Source: Fomitopsis serialis
Lineage: Eukaryota > Basidiomycota > Agaricomycetes > Polyporales > Fomitopsidaceae
NCBI RefSeq assembly: GCF_022376445.1
Contig: NW_025954973.1
Coordinates: forward strand, 186,001 to 250,000
DNA: 64,000 nucleotides
Direction of reading: 5' to 3'
The notes below the pieces were generated by a model, which ran no database searches, was not told where the DNA came from, and saw only the letters and a list, made by a program, of their open reading frames with translations. Below are positions 13,113 to 24,066 of the stretch, one piece after another. Position 1 is the first letter of the stretch. Every line of letters starts with the position of its first letter. Made by a program: the position numbers and the translations under genes.

Positions 13113-13477
13113 TTCTGCCGCACCATCATGTTTTGCGGCTTCACGGTCGTCTGCACTAGAGCACCTGTACCGAGCAGTAGCGACGCGGTCACGTTCCTCG
13201 GACACCGTATTAATGTGTTTTACATCGAGAGTAGTAACAATGCATAATGCCTCCCTACACGACTGCTTGCAGTCAGCTACAATGGACGAGTCCGACAGAC
13301 GTCGTAGACCTGGGTGTAGGGGCAGATACACGTTCAATTGTCTGCGGCACTGGCCGGTACTCCTGCAAGGCGTCCACGGATCGTGTTTACTGAGTCGCAA
13401 GACATGCCTCTCATGACGGCTGCTGCAGGGACAATCGATGCAACGCAAAAACATGGTGGTGCGAGGTGTGGTGAGGT
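13113..13477. other. Interior of outer TIR element
   Basis: Remaining left interior of the small outer element. Open frames here are short and unrecognised. Confidence 0.45.
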
Positions 13478-13614
13478 CGTAAGTCTGGCGAAGCGCGAGG
13501 AACGAGCGCTTCGACAGAGTGTTGTCTATGAGCGCGGGATAGTGAGCGCCCGAACTGCTTTTGTCTCGCGGTCACTACACGCTGGCTGCTAGTACCTCGC
13601 TCGTCTCTCGAAAA
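13478..13614 (+). repeat. Split direct repeat A1
   Basis: 137 bp that I read as identical to 19028-19164. It contains an 8-bp inverted pair CGAAGCGC / GCGCTTCG (13489-13496 and 13506-13513) around a 9-bp spacer, a candidate recombinase site. Confidence 0.9.
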
Positions 13615-13673
13615 ACCTAGATCTCAGCCTAGCTATACTATCTATCACTAAGCGACTACCCTAGTACCCACAC

Positions 13674-15554
13674 ATGGATAATCAAGGAGACGAAAACCGA
13701 CCACGAGTCGCAGATCCTTCAGGCGAGGTATGCCCGAACTACGCAGGCCCCGCTTACGCCCCATTCAGGCAGATGCTCGTCGAGCGAGGGATGACAGTGG
13801 AAGACGCGACCCAGGCTTTGAAAGACGGTTGGCAAGCCGAGTACAACCAAAGGTTGGAAGCCTGGCAAACCCAGGTACAAGCCGACATAGCCGCCGCCGA
13901 GGCACAGCACCAGCGCATGCAAGAAGAGGCTGCTCGGAATCTAGCTGCAGAGCAACAGGTCCGAGAAGAGGAGCGGCGCGCCATGGACAAGAAGAAACCC
14001 AAGCTCGCGCGGATAATCTCGAGCCAGCCGCCGCCAGACACGATACGAGACCGCATCTCGGAGTACGCAAGAGACAAGTTGGCCAAGCTAGGGTACGTGG
14101 AGTTAGACTACTTCACGGCCAAAGCGAAGTCAGAGGCGTCGACATACTCGAAGACGGTCGCGGACGACGCGATGCTGATGATGAGAGGCGAGGGCTCGAA
14201 CCTTTACAACTTCGTCCCCGCAGCCGCAGGCAGAGCGCAGAAAGTCCGCGCAGACGCAGACCTACCGTTCGCGGAGTTCTTACTCACCTGGCAGGGTTTC
14301 CTGGCAGAGCTCGAGACCCTCCCGCTCTGGCCGCGGGAGCACATCGACCAGTACCAAGATTTCCTCGTAGCCATTGTGGGCCACGTGGACAACCAGGAGG
14401 CAGTTGGACAGGCCGCGCTCATGCTCTACGTCGACTCGGTCCGTCACGAGTGGCACAGGAAAGTCCTTGCGAAAGACATGGACGACACGCTCTTCAACAT
14501 CTCCAAGTTCAACCACAATCTCTACAACTCGTGCAGGAGGACGGTCGAAAGTAAGAGGCACAGGGAGGCAGTCGAGTCGGTGCGTATCCGTCATGCCGCG
14601 GTCGACAGCAGTCGCTAACAAATGTTATTCTCCATCTCCATCTCCCCTCCTCCTTCCCCTACTGCATCTCACATGCAACTACACGCGCGCGTGGCCTGAA
14701 ACGGCAACTCCCACGCGGCGTACACATCATTCTCGTAAACCGGCGTGGTTGCACAATCCTCTGACCGGCGTGGTCACGAAATTACGACCGGCGTGGTCGA
14801 TGACCTTGCGCACCGGCGTGGTCGCATGCGTCTATGCAATACGGGCCGGCGTGGTCGCGGTATGTGCAAATTACGGACCGGCGTGGTCGCGTTTTGTCTC
14901 GGGACCGGCGTGGTCTCCGAATCTGTCGACCGGCGTGGTCTGACTGCAACCTGACCGGCGTGGTCATCCCTACCCCCTCCCCTGTACTGCCATTCGGCGC
15001 CCATCCCTCCGCCCATATAGCTCGAGAGGCTCAACGAGCAGATGCGAGACAACATGCGAGGCCGAGACACGCGCTCGCAGGCGTCTGCAGCACGAGCGCG
15101 TCGATCGCAGTCCCCGGTGGAGCGGCGGAGCAAGGGCGACGGGCAGAACCAGCGATCCCAGAAGAAGTCGGGCCCGACAAGCTACGGGCAGACAAGGGAT
15201 TCGTCGGCGAGAGGGTACAAGGACAGCGAGAAAGCGTCCGAGCGCACAAAGCCCGGGGTTTTTCCCCACGGCGCAGGTCGCTCGGGCGGCGAGACTTGCG
15301 CCGTCTGCCTCGGTCGCCACCCCAGGACCGAGGTGGGCAAGTGCCGTTCCGTCACGCTATGGTCAGGCAAGAAAGCGATATGCCGAAGGAACTCCTCCGG
15401 ACAGATCGTCAGTACCGACGGAACCACGATCTGCCTCGACTGGCAACGCCCTTCTGGCTGCTCCACCACCAGCGCCCGACACGTCCACAAGTGTTCGGGT
15501 TGTGGACTCTACGACCATGGAGCCAGCACATGCCCTTTGGCAGAGACGTTTTGA
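13674..15554 (+). CDS. Gag-like protein with zinc knuckle (two exons)
   Basis: Structural protein of the retroelement. Exon 1 (13674-14579) encodes an acidic start, a glutamine/glutamate-rich coiled coil (about residues 50-105) and a helical core. A GTGCGT donor at 14580 and a TATAG acceptor at 15020 remove a 441-bp intron and keep phase 0, joining REAVES to LERLNEQMRD. Exon 2 gives a basic serine/arginine-rich linker, then CAVCLGRHP, ICLDWQRPSGC and a terminal CCHC knuckle CSGCGLYDHGASTC, the usual end of gag in basidiomycete elements of this kind. The intron contains the whole short-repeat array. Without splicing, exon 1 would stop at 14618. A GTAAGA site at 14551 is an alternative donor but does not keep the frame. 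Exon 2 overlaps the RT frame by 53 bp. Confidence 0.75.
14738..14965 (+). repeat. Nine-copy CRISPR-like 13-bp repeat array
   Basis: Nine copies of GACCGGCGTGGTC (some with one to three changes) start near 14738, 14763, 14786, 14811, 14844, 14876, 14903, 14928 and 14953. The spacers are unique and 10-20 bases long, so the period is mostly 23-27 bp and twice 32-33 bp. Each unit is an imperfect palindrome (GACC...GGTC). The array lies in the inferred gag intron. It is not a prokaryotic CRISPR; no cas gene is present. Confidence 0.92.
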
Positions 15555-17511
15555 GCCGCTCACGCCGTACATCACAGACGCATGGGAACGGGCCCTATCA
15601 TCGTCCGGACTTCGTAGTAAATATCCTTCTCTCGTACATTCTTTGCGCTTCGGCTTCGACATTGGCATCCCACGTATTGTACATACACATACACCTCCAA
15701 ACAGCAAGTCGGTCGAGCACCACGCAGTCGAGTTCCGACGGGCCATCGACACTGAGCGACAGAAAGGGCGCATGCTGGGCCCTTTCACCAGACGAGCCCT
15801 CGAAGCGATCATCGGTCCCTTCCAAACTTCCCCCTTGTCCATCATCCCGAAGCCACACAAGCCCGGAGCCTTTCGCCTCGTCCAAGACTTCTCGTTTCCA
15901 CGCTCCTTATCTTACGAATACACCTCCATTAATCATTCACTGTGCGCCGACGACTTCCCGTGCACATGGGGTACGTTCACCGCCTTCAGCCTCCTGTGCT
16001 ACCGATTACCCCCAGGCTCGCAAGCAGCAGTCCGCGACGTGGCAGAGGCATACCGCACGATCCCATTGCATCCCTCGCAGTGGCCCGGAACAGTTGTTCG
16101 GGTCTCAGAAGGTGACGATTACCTCGCCGACACCAACGCCGCATTCGGGGCTGCTCCCAATGGCGGCACGTATGGCGGCATGGCTGATGCAGGAGCGGAC
16201 ATCATGCGATCCCGTGGACTCGGGCCAATCACGAAGTGGGTCGATGACCACGTATTCTTTCGCATCCTGGTTGGGTCTCTGGCTGCATACAACGCTGATC
16301 GATGGAGATGGCAGAAGCAGGTCCAGTTCCACGGCGGGGAGCACCGGGAACGGGGTCGCATCTGGTATGGAGGTGATACACTGCCAGACGGACGAACAGA
16401 CGAGTTTGTTGAAGACCTCGTATTCCCGATCCTCGATCTATCTGACCATTCCCTTCGCTCTAAAGAGGACGCGCGATACTCGTCCTGCATGCAAGACATC
16501 GATGACATCTCGACAGAACTGGGCATCCCATGGCAGAAGGAGAAGGACTCGCCCTTCGCGACCTCATTCCTCTTCACAGGGTTCCTATGGGACCTCGAAC
16601 GGAAGACAGTCGCTGTCCCCCGAGCCAAGGCGGACAAATACCGGGCGGCAATTGCTTCGTGGGGCACCTCGCGAACACACTCGCTCGAGGACGTACAGAA
16701 GCTCTACGGTAAATTGCTACACGCCTCCCTGGTTGTTCCAGTGGGACGCAGCTATCTCACAAATCTCGAGGGGATGCTCGGGATATTCCATTCCAATCCT
16801 TTCATGCCACGTACCCCACCTCGAGGGACTGAAGCTGATCTCGCCTGGTGGGACGCCACACTCGCGCGATCAGACATCTCCAGACCCATCCCCGGGCCAC
16901 AGCCTGTCCAGCGCTTGGAAGCGTTCTCGGATGCTAGCTCAGGAACAGGAATTGCCATCGTCATTGGCCAATACTGGCGAGCATGGGTCCTGCGTGACGG
17001 ATGGAAAAAGGATGGACGAGACATCGCCTGGGCAGAGGCCATTGGGTTTGAGCTCCTTGTACGTTGCCTCACATCGTCGCCTGATCTCCCAGACAGATCA
17101 CGAGTCTTCGGGGACAACAATGTGGTCGTTGACGGATGGAGAAACGGACGCAGCCGCAACCGACAGGTTAACGCGGTTTTCCGCCGCATTCACGAGGTGG
17201 CGGAAGAATCAAGACACGAATTCTTCATCAGCTACATCCCCAGTGCCAGCAACCCCGCCGACGCTCCGTCTCGGGGCGCCTACCCGGAAACCACTTTTCT
17301 CCTACCACCCATACCGATCCCCGACCCAGTCCAACCTTTCCTTACTGACGCAATCATCGAGGGCCCCGGATGCACTGAGCACGCAGACGCATACTCCAGA
17401 AGACAGGGTAGTGACACTCCAAGCAGCCCGAGCTCGGGTGCAGACTTTACAGGGGACAGACACTACGATGAGTCGTGGTTCTTCCAGGCAGTCCCGAACT
17501 GGGACGAATGA
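15502..17511 (+). CDS. Reverse transcriptase-RNase H
   Basis: 669-residue polyprotein that copies the element RNA to DNA and degrades the RNA strand. The RT domain shows SPLSIIPKPHKPGAFRLVQD (fingers), VRDVAEAYRTIPLHPSQW (first catalytic Asp), an AFGAAPNGGTYG loop and WVDDHVFF as the YxDD-box equivalent. RNase H residues lie in AFSDAS, WAEAIGFELL, GDNNVVVDGW and SNPADAPSRG. The ATG at 15502 lies in frame 1, overlapping the gag tail, so translation may need reinitiation or frameshifting. Frame 2 is also open over the whole gene, which is unusual. No damage seen. Confidence 0.9.
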   Translation: MDSTTMEPAHALWQRRFEPLTPYITDAWERALSSSGLRSKYPSLVHSLRFGFDIGIPRIVHTHTPPNSKSVEHHAVEFRRAIDTERQKGRMLGPFTRRALEAIIGPFQTSPLSIIPKPHKPGAFRLVQDFSFPRSLSYEYTSINHSLCADDFPCTWGTFTAFSLLCYRLPPGSQAAVRDVAEAYRTIPLHPSQWPGTVVRVSEGDDYLADTNAAFGAAPNGGTYGGMADAGADIMRSRGLGPITKWVDDHVFFRILVGSLAAYNADRWRWQKQVQFHGGEHRERGRIWYGGDTLPDGRTDEFVEDLVFPILDLSDHSLRSKEDARYSSCMQDIDDISTELGIPWQKEKDSPFATSFLFTGFLWDLERKTVAVPRAKADKYRAAIASWGTSRTHSLEDVQKLYGKLLHASLVVPVGRSYLTNLEGMLGIFHSNPFMPRTPPRGTEADLAWWDATLARSDISRPIPGPQPVQRLEAFSDASSGTGIAIVIGQYWRAWVLRDGWKKDGRDIAWAEAIGFELLVRCLTSSPDLPDRSRVFGDNNVVVDGWRNGRSRNRQVNAVFRRIHEVAEESRHEFFISYIPSASNPADAPSRGAYPETTFLLPPIPIPDPVQPFLTDAIIEGPGCTEHADAYSRRQGSDTPSSPSSGADFTGDRHYDESWFFQAVPNWDE

Positions 17512-18712
17512 AAGCCCACGAGTACGATCAATACCGAGAGCACCGCTGCAGACAACAACACATCGTGCCCGCCCACCAGAGCTCATGCCATCCGCGCTCC
17601 GACCAGACTGCCGGGCGAAGGACCGGCTACGACGTTGGCTGCCGGAGGTCTCACTGCATGCGAACACATCATCCAGCCTCCCCGTAGGTCTTACAGAACA
17701 TGACATCATGCTCATACGAGACACCTTCGAGCATGCGTGGGCAGATTCAACACTCGAGGTATATGGCTCCGGGTTAATGGCTTTCCACGTCATGTGCGAT
17801 CGCCGAGAGCTTGCCGAGCAGGAGCGCGCACCGGTACGAGACATCACCCTCCAGTATTTCATCGCATCTCTGGCGGGAGCTTACAACGGAGACACCATCC
17901 GTAACTATGTGTACGGCGTGCGGGCATGGCACATCCTCCACGGTGTACCCTGGCAGCGCAACAAAGACGAACTAGAGACACTGATGCGCGCAGCATTACG
18001 ACTCACACCGCCGTCTACGCGGCGAAAGCAACGCCTACCATGGACCACGGATTTCCTAGCTGCGATCCAACCAAAGCTGGATGTAGATTCACCACTAGGA
18101 GCAGCCGTCTGGGCGTGCGCGACGGTGGGGTTTTACAGCCTCGCGCGTCTCGGAGAGATCACCGTACCATCCATCAAAGACTTCACTGCACAGCATCACG
18201 TGGCACGACGGCATGCAAGACAAGAGACCGACAGGCAAGGACTTGCTGTCTGGACAATCCGCCTGCCTACGACAAAGTCGGCGCCGAGCGGAGAGAACAT
18301 CAGCTTCGCACGCCAAGATGGTGTGACCGACCCGGAGGCAGCGTTGCTCGCACACTTCCGCATCAACAACCCGGGCTCCGACAACGCACTCTTCACCTAC
18401 CAGCATGCTGACAGACGAGGGCGAAAGAGGCTGCGACCTTTGACGAAGGCACAGTTCATCAAAGCCATAGGAGATGCAGCGAATCGAGCCGCAGTTGACC
18501 CGCTCCAAGGGCATGGCATGCGAATAGGAGGGACACTCGAGTACCTACTCCGAGGAACCCCCTTTGACGTCGTAAAGACAATGGGGCGCTGGCAGAGCGA
18601 TGCATTCCAGCTCTACCTCCGGAAACACGCGCAGATCCTCGCACCATATCTTCAGCGCGAGTCGAGCACCCATGGTGATTTCATACGATATACCATGCCA
18701 CCGGTCAGGTGA
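17468..18712 (+). CDS. Tyrosine recombinase of the retroelement
   Basis: About 414 residues from ATG 17468, overlapping the RT-RNase H end by 44 bp. It should integrate the circular DNA copy without target duplication. The N-terminal core-binding part contains DSTLEVYGSGLMAFHVMCD. The catalytic domain has the first Arg in GFYSLARLGEIT, the H-x-x-R box in LQGHGMRIGG and GRWQSDAFQLYLR with the candidate nucleophilic Tyr. The same frame stays open upstream to 14834, so a longer protein or fusion is possible but not supported by motifs. A separate recombinase ORF after RT-RNase H supports a Ngaro-like rather than LTR element. Confidence 0.9.
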   Translation: MSRGSSRQSRTGTNESPRVRSIPRAPLQTTTHRARPPELMPSALRPDCRAKDRLRRWLPEVSLHANTSSSLPVGLTEHDIMLIRDTFEHAWADSTLEVYGSGLMAFHVMCDRRELAEQERAPVRDITLQYFIASLAGAYNGDTIRNYVYGVRAWHILHGVPWQRNKDELETLMRAALRLTPPSTRRKQRLPWTTDFLAAIQPKLDVDSPLGAAVWACATVGFYSLARLGEITVPSIKDFTAQHHVARRHARQETDRQGLAVWTIRLPTTKSAPSGENISFARQDGVTDPEAALLAHFRINNPGSDNALFTYQHADRRGRKRLRPLTKAQFIKAIGDAANRAAVDPLQGHGMRIGGTLEYLLRGTPFDVVKTMGRWQSDAFQLYLRKHAQILAPYLQRESSTHGDFIRYTMPPVR

Positions 18713-18800
18713 CCTCGAGGTAAGCTCCATTCCGTTGTGACGCCTAGCATTTGGGTGTCCCGAGTCCCACGACGCGTCGTCTCAACTCCTAGTTCCCGGG

Positions 18801-19027
18801 AATCGCGGCTGACTCGGACATTGGCAGGACGGACTCACACGGACTTGCGTCGGAGAGCCGCGCCCTTCGGGCGCGGGCTGTCACCCACACTCTGCTCGTA
18901 TTTCGCGGCCATTCATTCATTTAACCAAGGACTGTATTGTTAACTTACGTTGCTGTTAATACGGTTGTAATGCACTGTTTGCGACTGAACCAATCCCCAA
19001 CAGTAGCGAGGAACTAAGCTCATAGAT
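18801..19027 (+). repeat. Split direct repeat B1
   Basis: 227 bp that I read as identical to 28963-29189. It contains a GC hairpin with a CTTCGG loop (18858-18879). Confidence 0.9.
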
Positions 19028-19164
19028 CGTAAGTCTGGCGAAGCGCGAGGAACGAGCGCTTCGACAGAGTGTTGTCTATGAGCGCGGGATAGTGAGCGCC
19101 CGAACTGCTTTTGTCTCGCGGTCACTACACGCTGGCTGCTAGTACCTCGCTCGTCTCTCGAAAA
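19028..19164 (+). repeat. Split direct repeat A2
   Basis: Second copy of A1, directly abutting B1. It holds the same inverted pair at 19039-19046 and 19056-19063. Confidence 0.9.
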
Positions 19165-19823
19165 CCCCACCCTCCGCTCCCTAGTTTTCCACAGTCTCTA
19201 CCACATTTTGGCACATTGCTCATTAACGCTGCAGCGCTCTAACGCCCTGATCTCAACTCCGACCCGCTCCCAGCCTAATAACTTCTAGATTGACGTCGCG
19301 TAACTGGCCGGCTCGCTTGTCAACCCCAGTGAGAACCTGCAATTTCTCCAGCGATTTGGAGCCGTTTGCGTCTGACTCCTGTCAGCGACCTGTCAGAGAA
19401 TCCGTTCAGAACGATCTGTGTCGGTTACTTACTTGAATCTATGTTAAGGCCGTCTTAAATGCTATCGTTTGTCGGCTTAAAGCACCTTAAGCCCATACAA
19501 GGTGCCTAACACGTTAAGCTGTGGCCGACTTCGTCGAGAGTCGCGCGAGTCGAAGCTCTCTCGTGTGTTAAGCGCTTGCGCGTTCGCGGTCCCGTGACTA
19601 AATGCGCATATAGTCTGTCCTACACACATCCTGGCTTGCTCTAGTCTATCCGGGACTTGCACGCGATTGCTGGTACGTTCACAAGCACAATATTCTCTGT
19701 AGCAAGCTGAGGCGGCCTCTGTTGACTTTCGTCAGCTGCTAGGTGATCACATACACCAGCCATTCCTCTTCCCACTCGGCGCCGGTGTCTGCCAGGTCCT
19801 TTGTCCGCACAACACCCGAAATT

Positions 19824-22800
19824 ATGCCGTCTACTAGCGATGATGAACGCGAAGAACGCGAACTTCGTGAAGACGACGGACCTAAAGACCATTTCTGTAC
19901 CTGTACCGTCCGCTGTGGAGGCGGGAAACCTGTGGCGAAGCGAACATGGACGCGACATATACCATACCGCCCGCAATCCCCTTCGCCATTCCTGAGGTTT
20001 TTTGCGGAGGAGGTTCAAGGCCAACCAGGAGGGTCTACTAGCGCGAGTATACCACGCAAGCGAGCGCACAGTGAGTCTGGCTCTGACTCGGACTCCGAGG
20101 GCGGTGTGTCAGGAAGTAAAAAGCGATCATCGGTACGTGTTCAAAACTTCTGTGGTACTTCTCACTCAATCTCGAAATCAGATGGGCAACTCTGAGTCTT
20201 TTCCATCCAGCGAGTCCAACTCGAGCAATGTGGGCGAGGCGGCGCGCACGGCGGCTTCGTATGCTGCTGATCAGGCTGAAACAAACCAGGCGAGCGACTC
20301 TGCGCCGTCCAGCCAGGCGAACCCGAGCGACGCGCGCACCTCTGCGCCGTCTCGCAGCCAGTCGAACCCGAGCGACTCTGCGCGCGCTGCGCCAGCGGCT
20401 CCGCATGCGGTCGATCACGCTGAGAGAAACCAGGCGAGCGACGAGTCTGTGCCGTCCAGCGAGCCCAACCCGAGCAATGCGCATGTGGCGCTGGCAGCTT
20501 CGCATGCTACTGAGCAAGTTCAAACGAACCAGGCAAGCGACTCTGCGCCGTCCAGCCAGTCGAACCCGAGCGACGCGCGCACCTCTGCGCCGTCTGGCAG
20601 CCAGTCGAACCCGAGCGACTCTGCGCGCGTCGCGCCAGCGGCTCCGCATGCAGCCGATCATGCTGAGCCAAACCGGGCGAGCGACTCTGCGCCCTCCAGC
20701 CAGCCCAACCCGAGTGATGAACGTGAACAAGACGGCGAGGGTGAAGAAGACAGCGACGAGACGAGTACACTCCATGCCCACATAGACGACCTCCGTCACG
20801 CGCTCGACTTCATAGACGGCCTCAAATCCGCAACACTTGACAATGGCTCTCTCGATGAGGACACCGTCCACCGCTTGCGCCATCCACCGGAGGAAGAGGT
20901 GGACATCAGTGACAACAGCGTCCTATACAGCTTGCGGATGTTCCTGCGATATCATAACCTGCCCCAGGAGGCGTACGATGGACTTCGCGAGGAGAACAAC
21001 CGGGAGTATCCTAACTCGGACTTCAAGTTCCCGAAGATGCTCTCGCTATACGAGGTGGAAAAGAAGATCGCAGAGCTCACTGGGGTTGTACCGCTGCTCA
21101 CCGACATGTGTCTCAACAGCTGTACTGCATACACTGGGCCCTTTGCCGACCTCGACTCTTGCCCATACTGCAACACACCGCGTTACGACCAGGAGAAGCT
21201 CCGGAAGAGTGGTGGAAAAGAGAAGGTCCCGAACCGACAGTTCTCGACGCTCCCAGTGGGTCCCCAGCTTCAGGCACTCTGGCGCTCCAAGGAAAGTGCG
21301 AGCGCGATGCGCTATCGACGTGAACGTACGAAGAAGATCATCGAGGAGCTTGAGGCGAACGGCAATCATATCCCCATCCGGGATGACATCCTGCATGGAG
21401 AGGACTATCTCCGGGCAGCTCAGGATGGTCGCATCACGGAAAACGACATGGTCTTGCTACTGTCCCTCGACGGCGCACAGCTATACGAAATGAAGATGTC
21501 TGATTGCTGGATCTACATCTGGGTGGTCTTGGAACTGGCTCCCGACGCTCGCTACCTGAAGAAACATGTGCTTATTGGCGGGATGCTGCCGGGGCCAAAC
21601 AAGCCACGGAACATAGACTCTTATGTCTACGTCGGCCTGCATCATGTCTCGGCTCTGATGAAGGAGGGTCTTACTGTCTGGGATGCTGTCACTCGGGAGC
21701 TTTTCGTCTCTCGGCCGTTCCTTGCAATTGTCGCTGCGGATGGACCTGGCATGGCTGGTATCAACGGGTTAGTCGGGCATACTGGCGCCCTTGGCTGCCG
21801 CGTCTACTGTGGACTTCCTTGCCGACACAAAGCGGGTGCTCCGACGTACTATCCTGCCTTGCACAAGCCTCTCAATTACGATGTCTCGGGCAGTGATCAC
21901 GCTAGTATCTCCGTTGACGACATACCCCCGGCGTATTCTGCGGACTATTCAGGCAACCTACAGAAGCTAGTCAATGAGTCGTATACGGATGCGCAGTACA
22001 AGAGCAACCGAAAGGCGACTGGTATCTCTAAGCCTAGCATCCTCCTGGGACTCTCTCGCACATTTGGCGTACCTCGCTGCTGCGCTATCGACCTCATGCA
22101 TCTCGCAGCACTGAACTTGACTGACCTCATGCTTGGACTCTGGCGTGGCACCCTGGACTGCGATAAGGACGATGATCGGCAGACTTGGGACTGGGCAGTA
22201 CTTCAGGGCGATCTATGGACTACACATGGCTCTCTTGTCGCGGATATGCGACCTTTCCTCCCCGGTTCGTTTGACCGGCCTCCACGCAACCCCGCAGAGA
22301 AAATTTCAAGTGGATATAAAGCCCAGGAGTTCTTGACATACGTCTTCGGTCTTGGGCCTGCTCTATTGCTCGGGACACTTCCGGACGAGTACTGGGTTCA
22401 TTTCTGCAAGCTCGTCAGAGGGCTGCGGCTCATCAACCAGCGCAGCATCTCGGAGGACGATCTCACGTTGGCTTCTCAGCTCTTCCGCGAGTTCATCGAG
22501 GAGTTTGAGGCACTCTACTACCAGTATGACAAACACCGCCTTCACTTCTGTCGTCAGAGCATTCACCTTCTCCGACATATCTGCGAAGAAATCATCCGAT
22601 TAGGGCCGCTCATCTGCTACACCCAGTGGACTATGGAGCGGACAATAGGCAATCTTGTCGAAGAAATCCGTCAGCCATCTAATCCGTATGCCAATCTCGC
22701 GGTTCGTGGGCTCCGCCGCTGTCAAATCAATGCATTGAAAGCCCTCGATCCCGTAAATTTCGATCTCGACAAGTCAAAGAAAGGGCCACCACAAGGTGCC

Positions 22801-23490
22801 GAAGAACTCGGCGACGGTTATACACTCCTACGTGCGCGCGATCGAAGCTTCCACGTATTGACCCCTGCTGAAACCACCGTCATTCGCTCATTTGTCGCAA
22901 CGGCTCGAGGCGAGAACATGGATCACTGGGACCCCCATTATAGGCGGTGGGCTCGTCTTCGCCTACCCAATGGGCAAATCGCGCGTTCTGCTTACAAGGA
23001 GACACTGAAGGCGCCCAAGGATGTCCGACAGTCGCGCAATGTCAAGGTATGGAACTCTTACCTCTCGTGTAGAGCAATCCTAACAAATTGTCAGATATGC
23101 GTAGGCGATCAAACAATACTCGCTGAAGTGCAGTATTTCTTCAGGGTACAGGTCTTGCGAGACGACGATGAGCCGAGAGCACTGGCTCTTGTGAAGAAGT
23201 ACTCCAATCCGAACCGCCACATTCTGGAGCGATCGTCAGGAGCTGTCTGGGCGTGCACAGCAGCAGAAGACGGAGACTGGACTGTTGTCGAGGCCAAGTC
23301 AATCCGGTCGGTCGTCGCGATGTGTCCGATGCCCCCAGCTGCACTAGCTCAAGCCAACATGGCAACTGGTGTATTCTTGGTGGAGAAACTGGGGCTCGAC
23401 GTAATGTACATGGATGGCACAACAGACGGTACAGGGGAGGATGACGAGGACGAAGGAGGAGACAGACACGATGAACAAGATGGACAGTAG
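19824..23490 (+). CDS. Tnp2/CACTA-like DNA transposase
   Basis: Large transposase of the basidiomycete Tnp2/EnSpm-like type. Exon 1 (19824-20132) begins MPSTSDDERE and has the cysteine-containing head CTCTVRCGGGKPVAKRTW; a 49-bp intron leads to 20182. Residues that follow form imperfect repeats rich in Ser, Pro, Asn and Ala. The conserved core reads CLNSCTAYTGPFADLDSCPY (zinc-binding), FSTLPVGPQLQALWRSKES, LLSLDGAQLYEMKMSDCWIY, VLIGGMLPGPNKPRNIDSYV, AADGPGMAGINGLVGHTG, DLMHLAALNLTDLMLGLWRG and CYTQWTMERTIGNLVEE. Asp and Glu residues in the DGAQLY, DGPG and late ME segments are candidate catalytic residues (inference). A 48-bp segment at 23047-23094 looks like an in-phase intron, so retention would still read through. 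No stop or frameshift seen. Confidence 0.8.
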
Positions 23491-24066
23491 GTACAGGTGA
23501 TTGTAATGCATTACGTGTATTTCCGAGCGAAGTCTGGCACACTGTATCCGTATTCGCCCACAAGGAGTGCCTATCCGAGTCGTCGTGTGAATTAGCAATT
23601 GAAAGAACACGATAACATGTACTCACTATGACATCCTGTGTCTCGGGCGTATGATCACGTACCACTGCACGGCGCGAGGCAATATCACCGACATTGCCGG
23701 CTACAGGAGTCTTGAATACAAGTTAACTAATGACAGACATCAAAGCCTGTATAGACATACCATCAATTTTGGTCTCGGTGTGCGCGCATGCGGGAAAAGG
23801 ACGGCCGAGGGCCGTGACGGTACTAACGGATCTGGACTAGGAGGTGTCCCAGATCTTTGCCGATGCATCCTCGTTATACTGAGTTCAGATGATGGAGCAG
23901 ATACTGATGCAGCTTTTTGCGGGGTCTCAGGGATGATGGAAGGCGAGCGAGCATGGATTCCAGCAGTACTTCCACACTGACTTGACAGTCGGAGCCGCTG
24001 TCGCAGCCGTCTATTATTTGTTAGAAGTACACATATAATGGGGTAATTGCCACGTACTCTGAACTA

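Noticed and set aside
14738..14965. True CRISPR array
   Set aside because: Repeats are only 13 bp, spacers 10-20 bp, the host is a fungus, no cas genes exist and the array lies in a retroelement intron.
20038..20883. 281-residue arginine-rich minus-strand ORF
   Set aside because: Antisense shadow of the repetitive N-terminal coding region of the Tnp2-like transposase.
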